Of a stretch of DNA of 64,000 nucleotides, positions 54,838-64,000 are shown piece by piece; position 1 is the stretch's first letter; every line of letters starts with the position of its first letter. The notes under the pieces were generated by a model. That model did not search any database and had not been told where the DNA came from. It was given only the letters and a program-made list of their open reading frames with translations. Origin of the DNA: Mimachlamys varia (Eukaryota; Mollusca; Bivalvia; Pectinida; Pectinidae); contig OX392529.1 of NCBI GenBank assembly GCA_947623455.1, positions 56,501,186 to 56,565,185 on the forward strand, read 5' to 3'. The translations under genes and the position numbers were made by a program.

Positions 54838-57800
54838 AACTTCAAATGCAAAAAATGAAAAGGTAGATACAGTAGCAAACTGTATATGCCAGCAACAATG
54901 CTTACCTGCTGGTCCCTTCTTCAGCTGATTGTTCCGAACGTTCAAGGAAACGCACGTGACCAATCTTTCGCTGTTACAAAATGTGTTGTGAAATGTAAAC
55001 ATGTAGGTGATAATATAATCCTGCGAAAAAAAACTACTTGTCATCAATAGACTCCTGGGAGATCATGTATATCTTGTAAGCGTTCGCTGGCACTGATTTT
55101 TGCACAAAGAAGACGACTAAATTATTTATATTTTCAACTTATGTTTACTCGGTATTAAAACATGTTGAAAAAACATTGGGGCCGCGTTATAGTTTTCTAA
55201 TATGTTATCATCCTCTCTATTAATTCCTACCACACTATAATTAGTTAATTTATTTATACGTTAGTTATTACATAAACAATCAAACAAAAACGCCAACATA
55301 CAGGCATATGTATATACGACCAAAGTGTTCCTGTGCCAAGCTATAACATGTCACATAATTTCAAGATCGACATGTTCCTATATTTTTAAAAATGACCATA
55401 AACAAAGTCAGGAAAATGAAATGAAGAAAGTTGGAAATACAAAGAATAGAAAGCAAAATTTAAAATGTTGGCACGGTGCTCTGTCTGCTGAAAACATTAA
55501 AAATCTGGAGCTAAAGCCATATTTAATAGTAAATTGAATTCACTTATAAGGTTTCTGTTGTTGATTCGAATCTACAACATTGTAGTTTGTTTTTGTTTAT
55601 TTTGTTCGTCCTATTACATGTTACAGTTATATATGGTCATATCAGAACACAATCTACCGAAGTCCTGGAAGTTGCAGGGAGAGCCAATGGAGGGGACTAT
55701 TTTTGATAACATTTAAAAAATGATTAAAAGTAGTTTTTCTTTCATTTGCACAATTAAATGGAATTAATACAATGATCCACTGTCAAAAAAATAAGAAAGA
55801 AATAAATGCATTCGAAAAATAACAAAACATCGTTAGAAGTAAATTATAACATAAAAATGCTAATAGTAATACACAATTTGGTTTTGCTCATTTTCAAAGC
55901 GTTTAAGGAAAGATGTATAAGAACTTTGGATGGCAGTGTATATGAATATATGTTTGCTAACTTAATATCACATAAAAGAAAGTCATTTTTACAAGTTTCA
56001 TTATATAATATGGTAACTACAGTATTCTAAAACAGATCTAAGATTAAAGAAATAAAAGTTTAATCATAGTTTTTGCGACTAATATGCATGCACATTATTT
56101 GGTGTAATGGACACTCTTTTCGAAGATAAAAAAGTTCGACACACTCTGAGGCCAGATGTGTTTCCTTTTATTGCTTTTTACAAACTTATTATGCATAAAA
56201 TATATATATTGATAACTCTAATTTTTTTGTACTGAAACATCCATAATATGTTACTGCAGTGCTAAATCAGCATTTGGGCATGGAAAGATTGGTAAATAAT
56301 TCGTGAGATAATTCTCTTAAATATTTTTTACAAAATATCACACCTGAACGCAAATTAGAAAATCCCCGATTTTGCCATAAGACCGGAAGTGACCTCAAAA
56401 CGCTAATTCGCACTGATAACCTCGATTATCATTTTATCAGAATTTTATGAATCGTATGACGACTTATTATTTGTAGTCTTTTATTCAGGAATTTGACACT
56501 GATTATATAGCATTTACTAATTAAAATGTGTTGTCAGCCATAGGGGACCGTAATTAGTGTGTGTGTGGGGGGGGGGAGTCCCACAGGGTGTGCGACACAC
56601 GCTTAAACGGCGTATGTACTCACTGATGGTCGCCATCTTTGATCGCATGTACATAACAGCAGGAACTGATCGACACAAGTTCAAATTTCTAATACACACT
56701 GAACAATAAGTATGCATGTCGGTCGGCTCCATACAGACAAATTACTTAGAAACAACCTCAAACAATCAGACAAGGAAAAGGATATTGGTGTAACTATAGA
56801 CTTAGAACTTCGAAAACGATCATATTTTATTGGACTTCAAAGAAGAATATTTAGTTACATCATATTGAAGTATAAGACAGTACAATGTACGAATATTAGA
56901 CAGCAAACATACATAACTTTGACCTGTGTAACCTTTTCGAGAAAATATACGTGTGTATAAAAATTAACAGCTTTCCATTCATTGATAAATATGTATGTAT
57001 ATGCAGTACAAAAACAATTAAAAAAGTATGCATAGCACACTATAGATAAGATATATTGTAGAATAAATGACCATGAGAGAAATACTGTTACCTATTACCT
57101 GTCTTCAGGAACAAACATCGAAACAGAAACCAAGAACAATTTATTTCGAATTCTGATTGAGAATAATAAGATTAGGTCCTTAAAAACCCAGTTGTTTGCT
57201 AACCAACACTGATTGACATGGAACATCTTTTGAAAATTAGATAAGATGATTAGTCAATTGGTTTTAATCCTCATTTTATTCATTTATGTTAAAAATAAAA
57301 TATGAAATAATAATAAATGTGATACAGACATATTATGCAAGTTTTCAACAGAATTTATCAAGGTGAAGAGAAAAGTCATATTTGAAATTTTCATAATTTT
57401 TTTTTTTTTTACTGTGTGACTTGACGGCGGGTTCTGGGGATTTCAAAACGTTCACCCGATAGTCTATGTTCCATTTAAAGACGGGAACTAACTACAAATC
57501 TGGAGTACACATTTTAAAATTAAATACCATAATACATGTACAAGTTTATTACTTCTAAAGAGGGGATAATAACCCCAACATACACAAGCGTTACCAGTTA
57601 GTTTTAACTCTTTGATAATTGGCCCCCTCCCCAAATCTCTGAAGCAAAATACTTATTTGAATGACAAGTGTCCCTTAATACGTATGAAGTTTCCTGCGGT
57701 CATTATCGAACTGACCAGGTAGACTAGTCCGCTAATCTGATTACGAAATATAATGGACACTAATTTGAGAAGTACACTATTCAAAAGTATTATTATAAAA

Positions 57801-58529
57801 TTCACTCTTGGATTATTGGACAAATGATATGTTTAACCACGGAATTAGATTATCTAAGTCTGTGGTTTAACACTAAAAATGGCACAGAGTATAGACATGT
57901 ACGTATTATATAGAGGCACTTTAATTCATGAAAGGTTCAAAACAAAGGTATTTCAAGGACGATTTCACATTCCCCCTCATAATATGGTAAGACACTTAAT
58001 TTTACTGTGATACGTCATCTTCAACCTGTCGTAACCTTGTAACTGATCGGCCGATTTCGATGCGGTTTTCGACAATGTATTAATGTAGGCACAACAAGTA
58101 TGATAATTTCAGTTTCTATTTGCACTACAGTTTCTTTTTAATTTGGACACTCTAGACTATGTACAGTATCGTTCAATATAAAAGGATAATGTTAAAAGGA
58201 TATCTTTCTTTGAGGATATTGATAAATTGACTCATACAACTACCACTGCATTACACTCTAAACATAACCAAAATGTAAAAAATATCTTTGTTGCATAATA
58301 GTTGCTTTATAACGAACATAAAAAAGTTATACAGCCAAAATGAACTTGCTGTAATGCAAAATGGCGACACACTGACGATTTTAAATGATCAATCAAGCAA
58401 TCATGAAATTTTGGCCGTTCGTGAAGTGGAAGAAAAACACAGAAATACTAATTTTCAAAATGGCCGCCATAATGGTCATTTTTTGAAAATTCTTCTAAAA
58501 AATGTTCTGCAAATTGTAGACGTCTAATT
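54838..58529 (+). repeat. 3.7-kb tandem duplication, unit 2
   Basis: Partner of 50960-54702, offset about 3830-3880 bp. Its 77-codon frame is frameshifted, whereas the 79-codon frame at 58288-58527 is intact with four residue changes against 54460-54699. Confidence 0.92.
56527..56960 (+). pseudogene. CR1/jockey-like LINE RT scrap (unit 2, most readable)
   Basis: The frame from 56712 reads MHVGRLHTDKLLRNNLKQSD, KEKDIGVTIDLELRKRSYFI and GLQRRIFSYIILKYKTVQ before a stop, the best preserved version of the post-catalytic CR1-like segment in the three units. Confidence 0.6.
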
Positions 58530-58655
58530 TTTTGCTAAATAATGCAGATGCATATTTGCTCTAAAATTGATTATTAATTGCAAATAATACAAAAATATCT
58601 CACGTGAGATCAAAACGAAGTTTGAACGTGATTGAAACCTCATAAGTGCAGATCC

Positions 58656-58930
58656 TTAAAAGGTTTTTGGGAAAACTTTTACCGCTTGTTCTGATGATAT
58701 TGTCGACATTTTCGGTTTCGTATAACAACAAAACATGTAAAACAGGCAAAACGTTGCTCCAATCAGAATGCCAACAGCCTGCTTAAAAATATTTTCTCCA
58801 AACTCAAGATATTGATAAATCATTCGTTCTTCGTCTTTCTGATTAAGATTTGTATTAGCTTTGTTTAGTTTGTTCATAAAGGATGCTACGAGATAGCTAC
58901 AGACCATATACATGTATCGTCTTCGACCGT
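58656..58930 (-). pseudogene. Ancient Penelope-like RT fragment
   Basis: Minus-strand frame with YMYMVCSYLVASFMNKLNKA, then MIYQYLEFGENIFKQAVGIL and IGATF. It aligns by eye with RYKYMVVSYLGAYFV, MIEFLVDNIF and IFQQTVGIPMGTN of the copy at 27884-29510. Strongly diverged, hence older than the other copies. Confidence 0.65.
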
Positions 58931-59233
58931 TCCTGGAAAAGTATAAAAATACATATTATGATCAGTTTATTAAAAACAAAACTATGTTGTCAAAAATGGT
59001 ACGAAAAATTATATAAATAAGGGAAATATGCCTTCAGGCCGATCCTTGGTATGCTGAAATCAAACGAAAATGTTCCGAAAACAACTGTTTAAAATGTAAA
59101 GAAAAATGTCCTTGAAAAACAATCCTATAGTGGAAACTGTTATATTCAATCGTCCCTACAAAAAACAACGCCCCCATTGACATATTTAGTAAGTAAACAC
59201 ATTAAGTAAACAGAACCTCTTGAGATCTGATCA

Positions 59234-59465
59234 CATCACATTTCTGTAGCTGGTGACACATATCAGGACACATGGATCGATATTACGAAATGTTAGCTTA
59301 TATGTATATTCCAGTCAAGCCAATCAGAGACATCTTCTAATGACGTACATGTTTTTAACGCACACGCCCCATTTTCTTAACATAAATAAGACCCAACGGC
59401 TGTAATGCAACAGCATATTTCAAGTGCCTCTTACCTGTGAAACGCGCCTTACCAGAACAGCAAAG
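59234..59465 (+). promoter_or_regulatory. RGS copy 2 upstream region
   Basis: Duplicate of 41379-41613 with a few substitutions; TATA-like CATAAATAAG at 59381-59390, about 75 bp before the ATG. Confidence 0.6.
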
Positions 59466-60829
59466 ATGAGTAGACCATCACTGAGAGGATTGGCAAAGGT
59501 TCTTCGAAAAAGGTAATTATTTCTTCCGCTGATGTGATGTGCCGTTAAGTATTGATAACATTCGATAAGTTCGACAGAGAATTGCTTATACATCATTAAT
59601 ACTATTTGTTTACTTAATATGCTAATAACGCACAATCAAAGAATTATTTCTTTATAGTTAGTTTCATGTTGAATTGTTGCTTTTCTAATGCATTAACGTT
59701 CGCCTTTGCAGCTTGTCGTTGACATTCCGCCGACCTATGAAACACAAGAAGTTGTGCTGTGATAGGTACCATTCCAAGGAATTTCTAGCAACAGACCTGC
59801 TATTTGATTCTTTCCTAAAGGATACTTGTAAGTAAACTTACCTAGTTATTTGTTTTACAATTAGACTATAAATCCGTGGCTGAAACATGCATGACACTTT
59901 ACTGTTATTTCTTCAAGTCAGGCAAATGTGAAAATCAATTGTTTCTTTCATATTTTGTAAAGTTATATTTTTATAATAAATCGTATTTATCTATTTCAGA
60001 TGGACGAGAACTGTTCATGAATTTTCTGATATCGGAATTCAGTGAAGAAAATTTGGAATTTTGGAATGCATGCGAGGAATTTTCAAATATGGATGAGGAC
60101 AACAGTGAGGTCAAAGACTTTGCGCAACTGATTTTTTCTACGTATGTGACACGTGGAAGTCTTAAAGAGGTACGTATTTGATGGATTTAAAGTTAACTTT
60201 TCAATAAAGTTTAATTAAATCAAAAGTATCAGAATGCTAGATTTGGGAGGATATCCTCGCGTTTAACAGTACATTTATGTTTTATTGATATATAAATTTA
60301 ATATTTATCATTTTAAAACACGTACATGTTTGTATATATTTATTATTTATATATACTAAATATTACATTGTAATTCTTCCAACTTGCTACCGTCTCCCGC
60401 CTTGCTGTCGACCAAAATAGAGAAAATGATATTTCAACCTTTTAATATTTATCATTACAAATATCAGCTTATGACTTTTTACCAATAAGATAAGCTACAG
60501 AACAACATTTTAATCCGCATAGATAATGAATAGCAAGTGACGTATGGTATAACTGCTGTGATGAAGAAGCTGAAAAATCTTTCAACTTCGATGTGTTATA
60601 ATGTATCAACAATATCATGTTTGTTTTACAGATAAACATAAACAGTGAGACAAGAAAAGACATCGAAGACAAGATTGACTCTCCAACAAAAGACATATTT
60701 ACTGCAGCACAAAAACGCGTAAAATCGTTAATGGAGAAGGACACCTTTCAAAGATTTGCTGAAAAACAACTATGTCTCCAAGTGAACTGTCCTTATTTTA
60801 CAAATGTGGATTGTGAGGAGCCTCATTAG
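59466..60829 (+). CDS. Small R4-type RGS protein, copy 2 (176 aa, four exons)
   Basis: Exons 59466-59512, 59712-59827, 60000-60169 and 60632-60829; canonical GT-AG junctions, same phases as copy 1, total 531 bp. Same role: G-alpha GTPase-activating protein. It keeps the conserved tryptophan (ENLEFWNAC) and so matches the RGS consensus better than copy 1. Exon 2 has one extra codon and exon 3 one fewer (MDEDNS against MDDEDNS), leaving the length equal. Exons 3 and 4 differ from copy 1 at about five bases in 368, whereas exon 2 differs at about 18 of 113, mostly changing residues (e.g. MKHKKLCCDRYHSKEF). Poly(A) signal at 60927. It lies at the right of the repeat array, on the same strand as copy 1, by tandem duplication. 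Confidence 0.92.
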
Positions 60830-60926
60830 TGTGGTATCAAGTGATTGATACCAAATTCTGAAATATATTTTACGTTATTGTTATCAATGAAGAAATTCAA
60901 TATGTATTTTGTTGAATATTTTGTAT

Positions 60927-60936
60927 AATAAATAAA
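60927..60936 (+). terminator. Polyadenylation signal of RGS copy 2
   Basis: AATAAATAAA about 100 bp after the stop, matching copy 1. Confidence 0.6.
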
Positions 60937-61395
60937 TTGATCAAATATTAAATAGATAGTTTGGTTTGATTTTCCCCGTATTATACCTAAAAATAACCCA
61001 CATATTTCCTTTCGGTTTAATAAGAACGATAAGATAACGCGAACTGTAAACAAAGCTGATATTAAGCCACGACACATGTAACCACTTTTATATACTGAAC
61101 CAAAAAAAAGAAACGCATGGGACATAAATGGCCAACCACTGTTATATGCTTTGACCTTAAATGAATAATATCGACCTGACAACCGTCAAGGTCACTTTCT
61201 GCTTAAAGTGGTATCTACATTTACTAAGTCGCGTGATCTACCGTACCCACGGAGAAAGTTAAAATCACGTGCAGTTTAATGATAACATGTTGTTCAATAC
61301 GTTTTGTTATATCACTCAGTACTCTTTAGAAATACACATCACTTCGCTTTCATAAGTTAATCTAACCATTTATCTAACCATCGATGCTAACAATT

Positions 61396-61520
61396 ATGGT
61401 ACGGCTGACACAAGAACAGAGGGGTCATGCAATTGCTTTGATATTTGAAGGTCAAGAGAAAAAAAAGATTGCTCGGAAATTTTGTGTGAACAGGTTAACC
61501 ATAGAACTTTCTACTAAACG
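61396..61520 (+). pseudogene. Tc1-like transposase N-terminal remnant, first
   Basis: MVRLTQEQRGHAIALIFEGQ followed by EKKKIARKFCVNRLTI is the complete first helix-turn-helix of a Tc1-like transposase (Q-R-G-x-A-I-x-x-x-x-G-x-x-x-x-x-I-A-x-x-F-x-V). The frame decays afterwards. Confidence 0.75.
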
Positions 61521-61672
61521 TGGTGTCTAAATTTGTTAAGCCGTGCCCACGGATGAAGTATAATGATAACGTGTTGCCCAACAGAATTCGTTATACCACT
61601 TATTACCCTTAAGCCATACACATCACCTCCATATATTAAGTTAAAACAAAGTATTTGCTATCATGGTACAGG

Positions 61673-61890
61673 TGACCGAAGTTCAGAGGGGCATTGGATC
61701 GCATTGATATTGGAATGTCAAGAGCAGCAACATGCTGCTTTGTAATTTGGTGTGAATATTTCCATCATAAAAAGGCTTTTCAGGCCCCCGAATGAAACTA
61801 GAATCTTTGTTGACCTTCTGAGATCAGGGCGTCCACGTGTGATCTTACTAACCACCCTACTGCAACTGAAAGGAGAGCATTCACATATGT
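61673..61890 (+). pseudogene. Tc1-like transposase remnant, second
   Basis: A repeat of the same N-terminus, more decayed (VQRG..IALILECQEQQ), then FGVNISIIKRLFRPP and in another frame DLLRSGRPRV, the GRPRxT linker between the two helix-turn-helix motifs of Tc1 transposases. Confidence 0.72.
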
Positions 61891-62479
61891 ATAAGTTATA
61901 ATTCCTGAATCCTAACCCTGCGTTTCTGTTTTTGGGTTCAGTATATTTTTGAAAGATAATGTAAATAAGTTGATAGCAGTAGGATCGTTATGGTATTTGT
62001 CTTATCCGCCGTTACGGTGCCTCTCTGTTGTTACACGGTTTCTGTCCAACTTACAACAGCTTTCTGATTTTGCTGAACATTAATGTTTTAGAACATTTCC
62101 AATGACGCTATTCGATGTCAGCACTTTTACAAAAATTATATCGTTTATCTTTCAAATTTACTGTATTTACTAGGTATTATTATGTTATAAACTTAACATC
62201 TACAGATATGTAGATTTTACCCATGTTATAAGACATGATTTTAAAAAAAAATTTAAATAATTATCAACCAGCTACAACTGAAGATCAAACATGCCATTCA
62301 AAATATCGAGACTTAATTTGTACATTTTAAATCATCGGAAACGTGTTTATCCGCTAAATTCCAGTAGAGAATTTCGCATTTGTTTACACGTTGGCGGACT
62401 TCAAATGTGACGTCATTGCTCATTGCCGATTGGCTGATGCAACCCCGGCCGGGAGTATGAAAGCCGGCGAGTGCAGGCG
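61891..62479. other. Intergenic, CCAAT and CRE-like patch, no gene
   Basis: 62395-62470 is GC-richer, with GTGACGTCATT and CGATTGGCTGATGC (inverted CCAAT box) on the plus strand. It might be promoter debris of a mobile element; no gene follows on either strand. Confidence 0.35.
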
Positions 62480-63288
62480 AAACATGTGCTGCATGACTAT
62501 GGTAAACAATATTTGTTTTGATTTTATGCAAATTACATGTATTTAAATGTCATGTTATGGCGTCATAGATTGCATTAACACTAGTATCTAAATATGTCTC
62601 ACAAGTGGAGGATTTGCTGGGAGAATGACAAACCAATACAACACAAGTAAATAAAACACAAATATTGGCGAAAAGATATCATAGTGTCAGAAAATGACTG
62701 GTTAGTTTTGGTGCGCTACGAAATACTGAAAGAAATCAGAGAAAACCTAAGTAGAAACAAAATTGTAATCCGAACTCTTAATCGATTGAACCATGAAAAA
62801 TACGATCAAAGGAAATATTACACGGAAATCATTGAAAATGAACACGATAAAAAGGTCAGGTTTCCCTGAGGGTGAAATGTTTTTAACTTTAAAGGCAACA
62901 ACCACTATGGAAATATCGACCACATCTAAATTAAAGTCAATCATACAAATTGGAAATACTTAATTAGCATATCTTAAAATCATAAACATCAACCATCATT
63001 CGTATCCTCGTATGTGCTCCTTAGTGTGCTTACTTGTTGTGTCTGCGAATGATGTCTGGGTTCTTACTTTGAAGATGTGACGTTTAGCTGGATGTGACCA
63101 AGATTTACATGGCGGTGTCGTTGATGAAGCAAACGTCGTGTATTCTTCAGAAACACAAAATCTTTCCTCAAAGATCTCTGTGTAAACCTTTCCTTTGTTG
63201 TTATTTTGTTCCTAGTATTTTTTCTGGCTATATAACTTATACATATATGAATTTTTTATAGAATAGCTGTTCTACCACAATAGTTGGG
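62480..63288 (-). repeat. 0.8-kb inverted repeat, right arm
   Basis: Reverse-complement partner of 44252-45063, with the same pair of opposed Penelope-like 3' regions (minus strand about 62700-62950, plus strand about 63010-63210). It ends precisely where the partial third copy of the 5-kb segment begins. Confidence 0.88.
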
Positions 63289-64000
63289 CCAATGCTTTTG
63301 TTACCGTATTGGTGGTTCGCTGAAAAAAACAATCTGATTACAATCCTATCTTGATCTCCGCACCGTTCCGTAAACGTCACTCTGCTGCGTTAAAACGGAG
63401 TGAGAACAAGGATTTGTGTTTTATCAGATTGCTGAAAAACGTAGTCAACACTATTTTGCACTAGACGTGTCATCGACCGTATGAAGACTGAACAGGAATT
63501 GAAGTAGGTTGAAATGCTGGTGGAGGCTAATCCTCACTTCGTTTTGCCGTTTTTTTTTCGTATTTGTGGCATCAATGTACTAGATGTGGCTTAATTTATT
63601 TTGGCTAATAGGTTTAAGATTAGAAACAGTGGACATAACCTACTTAAGCATTTGATAAGAATTAATCTTATATTGCACCAAAGGCGTCTGTTTTACAATA
63701 TGTACACTATACATGTCGATTGGGTAATGGTAATTATAAACAACAGCACCAATTATATATTATGTACATGCATGTAAATATAAAGGATTAAAGGTTGATA
63801 CACTATGTCACTTAATATATATGAGTTGGGGTCCCTTAAAATAAATAATTGAATGAGATAATATGAAGGTTTTCCTTTGTTCATAGACATGCACTTTCTT
63901 ACTTCCTTTTTTCACACATGCGCAGACACATGCAAAAACATCCACTTACATATCTGCAAAGTCCCTATGGTATAATGCATGTTCACTTTGTTTTCAAACG
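63289..64000 (+). repeat. Partial third copy (C) of the 5-kb segment right end
   Basis: Matches 26266-26980 and 31802-32530 (CCAATGCTTTTGTTACCGTA onwards), including the short MITE at 63330-63431 and the TTCACACATGCGCAGACACA block. Closer to copy A than copy B at the left end. Runs off the window. Confidence 0.9.

Overview
The window is eukaryotic nuclear DNA: AT-rich, intron-rich and crowded with transposable elements. Two protein-coding loci are convincing, a PAN/apple-SRCR receptor-like gene and a duplicated RGS gene. Together with tRNA-derived SINEs, Tc1/pogo-type debris, decayed reverse transcriptases of the type common in marine invertebrates and frequent ACATGTA-like words, this suggests a lophotrochozoan, most likely a bivalve mollusc. 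The species cannot be fixed from the sequence. No prokaryotic genes, CRISPR arrays or operons are present, and most of the short open frames are chance or repeat-encoded.

Bases 1-19000 are spanned by one minus-strand gene that runs off the left edge. Four exons with compatible splice phases encode a signal peptide and PAN/apple-like module (18682-18954), a cysteine-rich linker (15247-15346) and the two halves of an SRCR domain (3124-3271 and 1-124). Upstream of the last exon lies a 132-bp, frame-preserving tandem copy of its 5' half. The introns hold a pogo/Tigger-like MITE, a self-nested MITE with 9-bp target duplications, a probable solo LTR nested in another repeat, a LINE RT tail, a 2.4-kb transposon-associated pseudogene, a LINE ORF1 fragment, a SINE, a 27-bp minisatellite and a Penelope-like RT fragment.

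Bases 19000-41000 contain no convincing host gene. The main structure is a roughly 5-kb direct duplication (21961-27062 and 27621-32622), each copy holding a broken minus-strand Penelope-like RT. A third copy of its right end starts at 63289 and runs off the window. Other repeats are a tRNA-type SINE, a perfect 91-bp tandem duplication, a 416-bp MITE, a roughly 170-bp minisatellite derived from a Penelope-like 3' region, and a 1-kb TTAA-flanked element.

Bases 41000-61000 carry two plus-strand paralogous four-exon genes for small (176 aa) R4-type RGS proteins, GTPase-activating proteins for G-alpha subunits. They are about 17.8 kb apart. Exons 3 and 4 are nearly identical between them while exon 2 has diverged strongly. 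Between them is an array of related composite repeats: Penelope-like fragments, CR1-like RT fragments, a 1-kb palindrome, and a 3.7-kb tandem pair with one more diverged direct and one inverted relative. Two 0.8-kb inverted copies of another Penelope-derived segment (44252-45063 and 62480-63288) bracket this array and the second RGS gene. Tc1/mariner fragments follow each RGS gene.
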